Source: Aplectana chamaeleonis (lineage: Eukaryota > Nematoda > Chromadorea > Rhabditida > Cosmocercidae). From it: DNA of 64,000 nt. Every line of letters starts with the position of its first letter. Positions within the stretch are counted from its first letter, which is position 1. The DNA lies in assembly GCA_029168955.1 (NCBI GenBank), contig JAPDOI010001326.1, positions 124,001-188,000 of the forward strand, read 5' to 3'. Both the position numbers and the translations under genes were made by a program. The notes below the pieces were generated by a model. That model saw nothing but the letters and a program-made list of their open reading frames with translations, searched no databases and had not been told where the DNA came from. Below are positions 1 to 10,664 of the stretch, in pieces.

Positions 1-159
1 CATTTGCAGGAAAGTTATTTAATAACATTTTACTGTCTACATATGCTTGCCTAACTATGTGTGTGTGTCTGTGTGTGTTTGTGAGAATGAACGGAAATTC
101 GGTCGTTTTTTTTCAACAATGAAGCCATTCGGTTTGTTGTTATTATGGTGTGATGGCGT

Positions 160-475
160 GTACTGATAACACGATCAGTTCCCTATATAAGGTGTGCCCG
201 AATGAGAATGGCGCCCCACGCGGGCGGCGTGCTTGGCAGGCGGCCGTCGCATGTGTCGCCCTCCGGACGAGTGTTGGATTTCAACGACTGCCGTCCCCTC
301 TCCCACTGATTGATCGCCGCAGTGCTTGCTGCCAGCCGGTGCCGGCCTCGTTCTTTGTCGATGGCCGTGGGCACTTTTCGCATGCTCGTCCGAGAGCGGT
401 GAACGCGACGGCCGCTTGCCAAGCACGCCGGCCGCGTGGGCAGCCATTCTCATTCGGACGCACCTCAGAAGCTTG
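160..475. mobile_element. Foldback MITE, CGAATGAGAATGG family
   Basis: Inverted arms 190-260 and 398-470: CCGAATGAGAATGGC, CCCACGCGG, GGCGTGCTTGGCA. Related copies at 23645-23885 and 58660-58895. Confidence 0.65.
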
Positions 476-512
476 CTGACAGAGTTCATGAACGGTTTCA
501 TGTGAGATTCAA

Positions 513-990
513 AGGCACAGTCCAACCTCAGAATCGTTTCTCTGTTTCTCGGCCTATCTTGAAAACGGTCTCACACTGATTCCAATGATGTCTTTGGAAT
601 CGTACAAAACCCCCTAAGAACAGAAATTATGGCCCCTCAAAAACTGTGCTATGGAAGCATAGTGGACGAGGTGTCCGAGGCTCGTAACTTCCGTCATTTT
701 GAAACCGATGTATGCGAACCGACCTGAATAAAGAAATAGGCTGGGAATGAAGGGAAGAACAGGGCTACTTACCGGAAACCATCGCTCTTCTCGCCGCTGT
801 TGAACTCGAAAGGTCGTAAAGGGGCGTGCCAAAGTGGCTTCCTGGTATGGGCGCCCCGGGGTGGCTTCCCCCTATATCTCGCTTATTCGGAGGAATTGAG
901 AGCTCGCATTTGGCAAGGGCTATACAGGGTGGGTGAACTTCACAATCACGGGGAAATCTCAGATTTCGTTCCTGAGCTTGGGCTGTGCCT
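513..990 (+). mobile_element. TTAA MITE, family A
   Basis: Starts AGGCACAGTCCAACCTC and ends ...GGGCTGTGCCT followed by TTAA. About 480 bp, also found at 48261-48738 and, truncated and inverted, at about 62900-63364. Confidence 0.75.
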
Positions 991-1494
991 TTAAGGCCCG
1001 CTGTGAGTTTCTCGAGGGGAGTGTGCGGGACTTCACTGGTAAGGAATTTCTGACAGAGTTACATGCAGAACGCTCTCGGCTCTAGATATGCTCTCGGCAA
1101 CCTGCCTTTACAACTTTAAATTGGGGGCGGCCAAGAGGCACCCAAAAAGGGTTTGCCGCCAGTACCAGTGGGTACGTTTTTATTGTGGGGCGGCCGCTAA
1201 TTGCCTCCGCCTCTCACAGACAGCAAATCGCCGAAGCCGCAGTCGCGGCGAGAGGTGTCGCGCCGGCGGCGAATCGGGTTGAGCTCCGTTTCGGGCTGCT
1301 ATCAGAACCAGTGAAGCTGAAATTCGGCAAGTGAGCTTCAGCAGGCCTGAGCTTCATTCTCAAGCTATCATATCTTAACGCTTCCCATTTTGAAACTTTG
1401 AAAACCTCTTCCGAAATGACAGCGTTTTATTTTCTTACTTTACTGAGCAGCCGAGAGGCTGATTGTACTGATCCTGGGACACCAGTTTTGAACT

Positions 1495-3225
1495 TTCAGC
1501 TTCAAGCAGAAGCTGAAACTTGAAAATTTCAATTTTAACTCTGAATACTAAAATTTTCATTTTCTGGTTTCAAGGCCAGTCTTGAGGTTGGGATATGTGT
1601 TATTGCCATCCTTTCAGGTTCTGATCTTGTCAGCTTCAAGCAGAAGCTGGAATTTGAAATTCTCAATTTTAACTCCTGAATACTAAAATTTTCATTTTCT
1701 GGTTTTAAGGCCAGTCATGAGGTTAGAATGTTTTATTGCGATCCTTTCAGGTTCCGATCTTGTCAGCTTCAAGCAGAAGCTGAAATATGAAATTTTCAAA
1801 TTTTACTCTGAATACTAAAATTTTCATTTTTCTGGTTTCAAGGCCAGTTTTAAGGTTGGAATGTGTTATTGCGATCCTTTCATGTTCCGATCTTGTCAGC
1901 TTCAAGCAGAAGCTGAAATATGAAATTTTCAAATTTTACTCTGAATACTAAAATTTTAATTTTCTGGTTTCAAGGCCAGTTTTAAGGCTGGAATGTGTTA
2001 TTGCGATCCTTTCCAGGTTCCGATCTTGTCAGCTTCAAGGAGAAGCTGAAATATGAAATTTTCAAATTTTACTCTGAATACTAAAATTTTCATTTTTCTG
2101 GTTTCAAGGCCAGTCTTGAGGTTGGGATGTGTTATTGCCATCCTTTCAGGTTCTGATCTTGTCAGCTTCAAGCAGAAGCTGAAATATGAAAATTTCAAAT
2201 TTTACTCTGAATACTAAACTTTTCATTTTTCTGGTTTCAAGGCCAGTCTTGAGGTTGGAATGTGTTATTGCGATCCTTTCATGTTCTGATCTTGTCAGCT
2301 TCAAGGAGAAGCTGAAATTTGAAAATTTTAAATCTTACTCTGAATACTAAAATTTTCATTTTTCTGGTTTCAAGGCCAGTTTTAAGGTTGGAATGTGTTA
2401 TTGCAGTCCTTTCAGGTTCCGATCTTGTCAGCTTCAAGCAGAAGCTCAAATATGAAATTTTCAAATTTTACTCTGAATACTAAAATTTTTAATTTTTCTG
2501 GTTTCAAGGCCAGTTTTAAGGTTGGAATGTGTTATTGCGATCCTTTCAGGTTCCGATCTTGTCAGCTTCAAGCAGAAGCTGAAATATGAAATTTTCAAAT
2601 TTTACTCTGAATACTAAAATTTTAATTTTTCTGGTTTCAAGGCCAGTTTTAAGGCTGGAATGTGTTATTGCGATCCTTTCAGGTTCCGATCTTGTCAGCT
2701 TCAAGGAGAAGCTGAAATATGAAATTTTCAAATTTTACTCTGAATACTAAAATTTTCATTTTTCTGGTTTCAAGGCCAGTCTTGAGGTTGGGATGTGTTA
2801 TTGCCATCCTTTCAGGTTCTGATCTTGTCAGCTTCAAGCAGAAGCTGAAATATGAAAATTTCAAATTTTACTCTGAATACTAAACTTTTCATTTTTCTGG
2901 TTTCAAGGCCAGTCTTGAGGTTGGAATGTGTTATTGCGATCCTTTCATGTTCTGATCTTGTCAGCTTCAAAGAAGCTGAAATTTGAAAATTTTAAATTTT
3001 ACTCTGAATACTAAAATTTTCATTTTTCTGGTTTCAAGGCTAGTTTTAAGGTTGGAATGTGTTATTGCGATCCTTTAAGGTTCCGATCTTGTCATCTTCA
3101 AGGAGAAGCTGAAATATGAAATTTTCAAATTTTACTCTGAATTCTAAACTTTTCATTTTCTGGTTTCAAGGCCAGTTTTAAGGTTGGGATGTGTTATTGC
3201 GATCCTTTCAGGTTCTGGTTTCGAG
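1495..3225 (-). repeat. 133-bp tandem array, left arm
   Basis: About 13 copies of an AT-rich 133-bp unit containing ATTTTCA, CTGGTTTCAAGGCCAGT, GCGATCCTTTCAGG and a CAGCTTCAAGCAGAAGCTG hairpin. Units differ by substitutions and small indels. The many 61-codon frames here (MKISYFSF... pattern) are by-products of the repeat: 133 is not a multiple of 3, so each copy re-opens in a shifted frame. Reverse complement of the array at 5015-7525. Confidence 0.9.
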
Positions 3226-3971
3226 ATCGTAGGTTATCTAAATCAAATAAAAATCACTGATTCTGAAAATTTGAACTGTTTTTTTGAATTTTGATGCAAT
3301 CACTCGCTAATTTAAATAATTTGCTTAGAGATTTCATTCGACATTTCGTTTGACTATGGGTTTTCTGAGAAAAAGTTCGTTCAAGAAATTCATGCATTCG
3401 GGAATGTAGGAAGCTCATAACGCATACATTCACTGTATCGCAATTTTCAAAATGGGCTGCTCAAGAAATTCATCTATTGAAATGTTCTATCAGACGCTTT
3501 TCCATAATTATCCAGGAAAGGTAGAAATGGGCGAAAATGCATTTCGAATTATTTGTTATCCGAAAATTCATAACAAATGGTTTCAAACTTTGTATATGAG
3601 CACGAAGAATAAAGCCGTTCGTGTGGGGGGGGATAAAAAGGATCATTTAAAAAGCCATGTCGGATTATGAAACCTGTCGGCATACGCGATATTGAGTAAT
3701 TGAATTACGTAGAATGTTTTACACAAAAATAGAAAAGTTACACTCCACAGAGAGTTAAACAAACATAAGTTGGAAATTCCGAGGAACTCAACTACGCAAT
3801 TGAATATAGCGAGGATTTCAAGTTCTCTAAAAAATGCTCTGAAATGTATTAGTTCAGTGTGAATATGCAATAATGAAAAAGTTAATTAGCAGAAAAAATA
3901 TTTGGCGAAATTCGTTTGGAAAGTTCAATTCGGACTCAAAACGAGTCTGTGAAGGGTAGAAATAGAATTAC

Positions 3972-4491
3972 CTCAGGAGCCATAAGATATGGCCCATTGT
4001 AGTGTGGATACATAAACTGAGCATTGTTTACCTGCAAAATTTTACTTATCATCTAAATATGGATGAAATTTCCATCAATAATGTGTGAGGTATTATACCG
4101 CTTGTTGTACAGGGTACTGATGAAAGTTTTGTGCGTACTGGATTGGATAATACTGAAGATTCAGGAAAAGGTTGTATAGGGAGGAGCTGTGGAAGGTTTG
4201 CTTGTAGAGGGACCTACAAGGGAAATTGTGGAAACATTCTGTGTATGCTCTAATATAGAATCATACTTGATATCGTGGATCATTAGGTGACTGAAAATCG
4301 ATGAAGTCTCCATAGAAGTAGGCCATAATGACATATAGATTTTGATCTTCTCCATGGTCTTATATACCTCAAATCACTATGGCCAGGGGATGTACGTGAT
4401 TGGTTCTACTAAGGCCAGCGGATGTATGTAATTGGTTCCCGCTTGCCACAGGGAAACTCTGTTGCTGAGCTGTTAACGTGAACGGGGTCAT
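3972..4491 (-). CDS. Exon chain for a Q/Y/P-rich protein inside the foldback element core
   Basis: I did not recognise the family. Four minus-strand exons, all in phase 0, lie in the unique centre of the giant foldback: 4491-4378 (starts ATG; MTPFTLTAQQQSF...), 4290-4267 (SPNDPRYQ), 4152-4099 (YYPIQYAQNFHQYPVQQA) and 4031-3972 (NNAQFMYPHYNGPYLMAPE). Donors are GTGATT, GTATGA, GTATAA and GTAATT; acceptors are GATTTTCAG, AATCTTCAG and TTTTGCAG, the last three being strong nematode-type sites. The composition (Gln, Tyr, Pro, Asn) resembles a low-complexity or prion-like region of RNA-binding or regulatory proteins, which is only an analogy. A possible last exon opens after TTTTTCTCAG near 3372 and reads 36 codons to a stop. 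The chain could be the element's own gene or a captured host gene fragment. Intergenic coincidence is unlikely given the shared phase, but transcription is unproven. Confidence 0.5.
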
Positions 4492-5014
4492 GGCCCACCC
4501 CTGTCGTCGGACAACATTCGATCATCTGCAATCTAGATGATACTACAACCCTGATTTTTTGTAACTTTTAGTGTTAGGGTCGATAATTTCGATAAATTCC
4601 TCCAATAAGCTATCCATCAATTAAGGTGAAGTTTACTACTTAGGGCTGAAATGCTCGTAGTTTAACAGTAACGCGTTCCTACCGTTTGTCAATGCGTTGT
4701 GAGACACTCAATTGTTGAAAACCGGCATAAATAATGTTATTTATACTGGCACGTAGTAATACTCATGTCTATAAGAAATACACCTCAACTATATAGTCGT
4801 CAGTCACCCTCTACTCTCTCGTCTCCTCGTGACATCGTAGAAACGTAGGCAGTCCTAGAGTATCATCGCACAGGTGCACTGCAGGTAATTGAGTCCATAA
4901 ACGTTGCACAAAGGTCGACCTCTGTTTGTTTTGCTAGTTCACTACAAACACTATTCGAAGACTAGTAACTATTAATAATATGCTAAGTTCTGTTCTAAGA
5001 TATGATCCATAATA

Positions 5015-7525
5015 AATTCAGCTTCTGCTTGAAACTGACAAGATCGGAACCTGAAAAAAATGCAATAACACACTCCAACCTCAAGACTGGCCTTGAAAGA
5101 AGAAGAAAAAATTGAAAATTTTAGTATTCAGAGTTAAATTTGAAAATTTCATATTTCAGCTTCTCCTTGAAGCTGACAAGATCAGAACCTGAAAGGATCG
5201 CAATAACACATTCCAACCTCAAGACTGGCCTTAAAATCAGAAAAATGAAAATTTTAGTATTCAGAGTTAAATTTGAAAATTTCATATTTCAGCTTCTCCT
5301 TGAAGCTGACAAGATCAGAACCTGAAAGGATCGCAATAACTCATTCCAACCTCATGACTGGCCTTAAAACCAGAAAATTGAAAATTTTAGTATTCAGAGT
5401 TAAATTTGAAAATTTCATATTTCAGCTTCTCCTTGAAGCTGACAAGATCAGAACCTGAAAGGATCGCAATAACACATTCCAACCTCAAGACTGGCCTTAA
5501 AACCAGAAAAATGAAAATTTTAGTATTCAGAGTTAAATTGAAAATTTCATATTTCAGCTTCTCCTTGAAGCTGACAATATCGGAACCTGAAAGGATCGCA
5601 ATAACACATTCCAACCTCAAGACTGGCCTTGAAAGAAGAAAAAAATGAAAATTTTAGTATTCAGAGTTAAAATTTGAAAATTTCATATTTCAGCTTCTCC
5701 TTGAAGCTGACAAGATCAGAACCTGAAAGGATCGCAATAACACATCCCAACCTCAAGACTGGCCTTAAAACCAGAAAAATGAAAATTTTAGGCTGACAAG
5801 ATCAGAACCTGAAAGGATCGCAATAACACATCCCAACCTCAAGACTGGCCTTAAAACCAGAAAAATGAAAATTTTAGTATTCAGAGTTAAATTTGAAAAT
5901 TTCATATTTCAGCTTCTCCTTGAAGCTGACAAGATCAGAACCTGAAAGGATAGCAATAACACATCCCAACCTCAAGACTGGCCTTAAAACCAGAAAAAAT
6001 GAAAATTTTAGTATTCAGAGTTAAATTTGAAAATTTCATATTTCAGCTTCTCCTTGAAGCTGACAATATCGGAACCTGAAAGGATCGCAGTAACACATTC
6101 CAACCTCAAGACTGGCCTTGAAAGAAGAAAAATGAAAATTTTAGTATTCAGAGTTAAATTTGAAAATTTCATATTTCAGCTTCTCCTTGAAGCTGACAAG
6201 ATCAGAACCTGAAAGGATCGCAATAACACATCCCAACCTCAAGACTGGCCTTAAAACCAGAAAAATGAAAATTTTAGTATTCAGAGTTAAATTTGAAAAT
6301 TTCATATTTCAGCTTCTCCTTGAAGCTGACAAGATCAGAACCTGAAAGGATCGCAATAACTCATTCCAACCTCATGGCTGGCCTTAAAACCAGAAAATTG
6401 AAAATTTTAGTATTCAGAGTTAAATTTGAAAATTTCATATTTCAGCTTCTCCTTGAAGCTGACAAGATCAGAACCTGAAAGGATCGCAATAACACATTCC
6501 AACCTCATGACTGGCCTTAAAACCAGAAAAATGAAAATTTTAGTATTCAGAGTTAAATTTGAAAATTTCATATTTCAGCTTCTCCTTGAAGCTGACAAGA
6601 TCAGAACCTGAAAGGATCGCAATAACACATCCCAACCTCAAGACTGGCCTTAAAACCAGAAAAATGAAAATTTTAGTATTCAGAGTTAAATTTGAAAATT
6701 TCATATTTCAGCTTCTCCTTGAAGCTGACAAGATCAGAACCTGAAAGGATAGCAATAACACATCCCAACCTCAAGACTGGCCTTAAAACCAGAAAATTGA
6801 AAATTTTAGTATTCAGAGTTAAATTTGAAAATTTCATATTTCAGCTTCTCCTTGAAGCTGACAAGATCAGAACCTGAAAGGATCGCAATAACACATCCCA
6901 ACCTCAAGACTGGCCTTAAAACCAGAAAAATGAAAATTTTAGTATTCAGAGTTAAATTTGAAAATTTCATATTTCAGCTTCTCCTTGAAGCTGACAATAT
7001 CGGAACCTGAAAGAATCGCAGTAACACATTCCAACCTCAAGACTGGCCTTGAAAGAAGAAAAAATGAAAATTTTAGTATTCAGAGTTAAATTTGAAAATT
7101 TCATATTTCAAGCCTTGAAGCTGACAAGATCAGAACCTGAAAGGATCGCAATAACACATTCCAACCTCAAGACTGGCCTTAAAAACCAGAAAAATGAAAA
7201 TTTTAGTATTCAGAGTTAAATTTGAAAATTTCTATATTTCAGCTTCTTTGAAGCTGACAAGATCAGAACCTGAAAGGATCGCAATAACTCATTCCAACCT
7301 CATGGCTGGCCTTAAAACCAGAAAATTGAAAATTTTAGTATTCAGAGTTAAATTTGAAAATTTCATATTTCAGCTTCTCCTTGAAGCTGACAAGATCAGA
7401 ACCTGAAAGGATCGCAATAACTCATTCCAACCTCATGACTGGCCTTAAAACCAGAAAATTGAAAATTTTAGTATTCAGAGTTAAATTTGAAAATTTCATA
7501 TTTCAGCTTCTCCTTGAAGCTGAAA
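5015..7525 (+). repeat. 133-bp tandem array, right arm
   Basis: About 19 copies of the same 133-bp unit, inverted relative to the left arm. Exact 133-bp spacing is visible at 5140, 5273, 5406 and again at 6027-6825. One junction near 5790 joins a truncated unit to a new one, indicating unequal exchange or slippage. The arms have different copy numbers, so they expanded independently after the inverted structure formed. Confidence 0.9.
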
Positions 7526-7904
7526 GTTCAAAACTGGTGCCCCAGATCAGTACAATCAGCCTCTCGGCCGCTTAGTAAGTAAGAAAAATAAAACGCTGTC
7601 ATTTCGGAAGAGGTTTCAAAGTTTCAAATGGGAAGCGTTAAGATATGATAAGCTTGAGAATGGTGCTCAGGCCTGCTGAAGTTCAATTGCTGAATTTCTG
7701 CTTCACTGGTCCTGATAGCAGCCCGAAACGGAGCTCAGCCCGATTCGCCGCCGGCGCGACACCTCTCGTCGCGACTGCGGCGTCTGCCATTTGCTGTGTG
7801 TGAGAGGCGGAGGGCAATTAGCGGCCGCCCCACCATAAAACGTACCCACTGGTGCTGGCGGCAAACCCTTTTTGGGTGCCTCTTGGTACGGACCCCTTTA
7901 AATT

Positions 7905-8480
7905 ACATTTGACCTTAAACATTGGATATATGCTCCACGGTGCGAGTTGAGTTACACGTGACATAAAGCACTGGCGTGTAACCTAAATGTATTATGTTAT
8001 CGCACATGTAACTTATCTACGCGGCGTGCCGTTCCTAGTGAGGTATACGTTGCACCCTGGAGGCAGGACTCAGATGCAGGCAGCGTCGTCCATTCAGTTA
8101 CACTAGTTTTGAGGTACTTGGCCCCGCACACCGGCTGGAGGCCCCGCCTGACAGACCGCTGCCGGCCCAGTCGTGCTCGCCGAGCAGTCTCCGTCGCGTG
8201 ACGGTATGCTGGCCTCGTCACTTGTCAGTGTGCCGGTCACGCCGCTGGTACGTGTCAAGTAACATGTACCAGCAGTACGAGTCACTTGCAATGCTGTGTA
8301 TTTATTATAAGCGTATGTTACATTAATCAAAAATCTCGTACAATTGCACGTAACACTGCTTCAAGTTACTTGTTAACTCAAAGTAAGTTGCGTGAGGCCA
8401 CCATGCAACTTGCGTTGAAGTCTCAGGTAACTTGCTCAGCATTTTCTGAGTGGAAGTGCGTCAAGCGTCAAAACAGTGGG
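7905..8480. other. Non-coding, ACTTG/GTAAC-rich
   Basis: Scattered CAAGTAAC, GTAACTTG and GTTACA motifs on both strands, no credible exon. Probably an old repeat. Confidence 0.4.
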
Positions 8481-8489
8481 CTGGGCTTC

Positions 8490-8790
8490 ACTTAGAGTGC
8501 GCAAAGCGCTGGAAAAGGTGTGCGGGGTCCAACTGGGAGTGCGCCGAGCGCCGTAGGAACTGTCGGTGTTGCGCTCAATTTGGAGTGCGTCGAGCGCCGG
8601 GTAGACTGTGTTGGACACAACTTGGAGGGCACCAAGCGCCGGCGAAAGTGTGTAGCACCCCAACTAGGAGTGCGCCATGTGCCGGGGAAAAAAAGTTTGC
8701 GGGACTCTAATAAAAGTGTACCGCTCGCCGGAGAAGAACTGTGTTGAACCGACTTGAAGTGCTGCAGGCGCCTGGAAAAGTATGTGGGAC
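8490..8790. repeat. Degenerate 42-bp minisatellite, inverted
   Basis: About seven diverged units in the opposite orientation (GTCCAACTGGGAGTGCGCC, AGCGCCG..., ACAACTTGGAGGGCACC), recognisably the unit of 54480-55165. Confidence 0.7.
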
Positions 8791-8929
8791 CTAACTGATT
8801 GTGCAATGATTCTGAGCGTCACGATACAAGCCTACAAGTACGCGTGGGCATACACCTTGTTTAATAAAGTAAGATAAGCCCAAGTGTTTTGGCAGGAACA
8901 ATCACCAGGGGAGGGTTAAGAATTTCGCT

Positions 8930-9050
8930 GATCATTTTCGATTTCCGATTTCCGATGGTTTTCGGCGTTCCGATTTCCGAATTCCAATTTCCGAATTTTG
9001 GAGAGTCGTTCCGATTTCCGCAATTCAGAAAAAGATTTCCGCTCATCCCT
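8930..9050 (+). repeat. CCGATTTCCGA tract ending in a hAT-like terminus
   Basis: Repeated CCGATTTCCGAATTCC motifs end in GATTTCCGCTCATCCCTG; the reverse complement CAGGGATGAGCGGAAATC resembles the hAT-like end at 44991 (CAGGGCTGTGCGGAAATC). The opposite end was not found. Confidence 0.45.
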
Positions 9051-9367
9051 GATCTAGATACGGCAGCATTTCGGGTATACAGCATGCCAGAAAATAAGGT
9101 CTCGATAAACTTGTGGAATATCGTCAGCGCTCTACATCGTAGGAGAAATGCTATCGACTCATCATATGCAGTAGCTGTTGGTGACATCCAATATATCTAA
9201 TTAAGATAGCAAATGTATCACGACAAAGTGCTGTCGCTGTTTCGTCTTCAAATAATTGAGAATGCTGCTATCTCGGAGTCTCATTTCTATCAGATATTTC
9301 CTTTGTGTATGTGAAACTCCAGCTTATATATCCACTTTATAGGGAATTTTCGGTGTATTACCACCTT

Positions 9368-9700
9368 CACTGCCTTTAAGCTAAAATAACGGTTTCTAAC
9401 GTTAAGGGCGTGGACCAAGATTCATGGGCCCTTCTGATTTTTGCAAGCACGCGCTAATCGCAAAATCTGCGCGATTCGATCAGGGTGGACGCGGCTGAGT
9501 TGCTTGGCAATTCGCCATCGAAACGCGTTAAGCGCCACAAGCGCGTCCGAATGGGTGGCGAATCGGGATAAGTTTCAAAGCCGCTTTTATTGATTTCTGG
9601 CCCGTTTTCATAGCTTTCTTCGACCCTATCCTCTCCAGCATCTGCCAACTTAGTGTTTCACACTGATACCTCGAGAATGAGATTTATCGTGGACACTGAA
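9368..9700 (-). mobile_element. TTAA MITE fragment interrupted by the Penelope-like element
   Basis: Interior (AGAAAGCTATGAAAACGGGCCAGAAAT on the minus strand) and end ATTTATCGTGGACACTG match the element starting AGGCAGTGTCTACGATGAATC at 56973. The terminal CCTTTAA is missing because the Penelope-like element begins there. Confidence 0.55.
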
Positions 9701-9706
9701 GACTTC

Positions 9707-10607
9707 GGATGACTTGCTTATAATTCATAATAAAGATGAAACGTTTGTGGACAGTCAAATTTCACTAATATACAAGAATGTATTGGAGCTCAAAAAGACG
9801 CACAATAATCCCTATAAAAGCAGTTACTTAGACATTAGTATAGAAATAATTAATTATAGAATACACACAAAATTGTATAATAAGACAGATGATTTTAATT
9901 TCAGAGTTAAAAGATTTCCTCATGCTCATTCTGACATCTCTATAAAAGTCAAAGCATCCACAATTTACACGGAGACCTTGAGATTAGCTAATATCTGTTC
10001 AAATTTAGATTCCTTCACGGAAAAACTCAAAGAAATGAAAAGTTTTAACTGGAAACCAATATACATCTGAATTCGTAGAAGTAAATATAATAAAATGCAT
10101 ATATAAACAAAAAATGATAGCATATAAGTTCAACCTAAGAGATGATAAGAAAAGTATAACACAATTGGTAAAAAGCATGACATGTTAAGTTTTCACTGTT
10201 GATAGGTCGGTGTTCGATACTGTCAAATAAGGACTGTGATCATATGGACTTCATTCTGATATTGATAGTATACTATAGCTTCTTGCCCTAATACCTCTCT
10301 CTAGCGTTTTTAACACTGCTTCACTCTGCTTGGCTCATGCTTTCGTATTCATCCTTCTTTTTCATCGACAGTTCTGTTCCTCACTGAGGAGCCCCGGCAG
10401 AGCTGTTTGATAAAGTTCGTCTGAGGCCAGGGGCGAAACGAACTTTGTCAACTTCTCTTTCTTACCTTTCCTCTTTTGATTAACCTACCATGAATTATCT
10501 GAAGATGGGGTCTAATGTAATTATAAAGTTGGCGATCATGTAATTGTCCATACTTGATGTATATTCCTATACATATGAACTTTATATACGTATTAGTATA
10601 ATTTATT
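9707..10607 (+). repeat. Left pseudo-LTR of the Penelope-like element
   Basis: Near-identical to 14161-15062. It includes an open frame for the RT C-terminal end (9714-10070, ending FNWKPIYI and a stop), 3' UTR and a complete hammerhead core. Here the C-terminal frame is intact, whereas the right copy has extra bases (C near 14355, A near 14495). Confidence 0.85.
10379..10446 (+). ncRNA. Hammerhead ribozyme core, pseudoknotted strand order
   Basis: All invariant hammerhead positions are present: CTGAGGA (10384-10390, C-U-G-A-N-G-A), GAA (10435-10437) and a GTC cleavage triplet (10419-10421). Helix I pairs CCTCA (10379-10383) with TGAGG (10422-10426). Helix II pairs GCCCC (10391-10395) with GGGGC (10430-10434). 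Helix III pairs AAAGTTCGT (10412-10420) with ACGAACTTT (10438-10446), nine of nine. Every helix abuts the core with no spare base. The cleavage strand lies inside the helix II loop, so the order is not a circular permutation of types I-III. Predicted cleavage is after 10421. Penelope-like elements are known to carry hammerheads; this topology is my observation. Confidence 0.7.
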
Positions 10608-10614
10608 GGTACTA

Positions 10615-10664
10615 CTGGAGTCAAGTGCTTTCTTGAGGGCAACCCAGGGGCACTTGATCTCCAG
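10615..10664 (+). other. Strong hairpin at start of the Penelope 5' region
   Basis: CTGGAG-TCAAGTGC (10615-10628) pairs with GCACTTGA-T-CTCCAG (10650-10664), 14 pairs with one bulged base. Inside, GGG-CAA-CCC forms a small second stem. It begins 8 bp after the left pseudo-LTR ends, so it may be a structured part of the element's 5' leader or of the old target. Confidence 0.5.

Larger units (their letters stand above)
1123..7896. mobile_element. Giant Foldback-type element with tandem-repeat arms
   Basis: The two ends are reverse complements over the whole arm. Left: 1123-1495 unique terminus, then an array to about 3225. Right: an array from about 5015 to 7525, then terminus 7525-7896. Both termini share the GGGG...CCAAGAGGCACCC start and a long G+C-rich internal part. 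TTTAAATT occurs directly outside both ends (1115-1122 and 7897-7904), which fits an 8-bp target duplication (9 bp is possible because of an adjacent C). Long repeat-filled TIRs with 8-9-bp duplications match Foldback/MULE-type DNA transposons as a class. No transposase is recognisable. The 1.8-kb core holds a candidate exon chain. Confidence 0.75.

Noticed and set aside
1495..3225. CRISPR-like array
   Set aside because: Units are 133 bp, adjacent and diverged throughout; there are no short conserved repeats with unique spacers, and the host is eukaryotic.
1747..7575. About twenty 61-80-codon ORFs (MKISYFSF... type)
   Set aside because: They are the same frame re-opened by each 133-bp repeat unit on both arms; the repeat, not selection, explains them.
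10412..10446. Reading the ribozyme region only as a simple hairpin or as a type I hammerhead with a 3-nt loop III
   Set aside because: The type I reading leaves helix I unpaired; the simple hairpin ignores the exact placement of CTGANGA, GAA and GTC.
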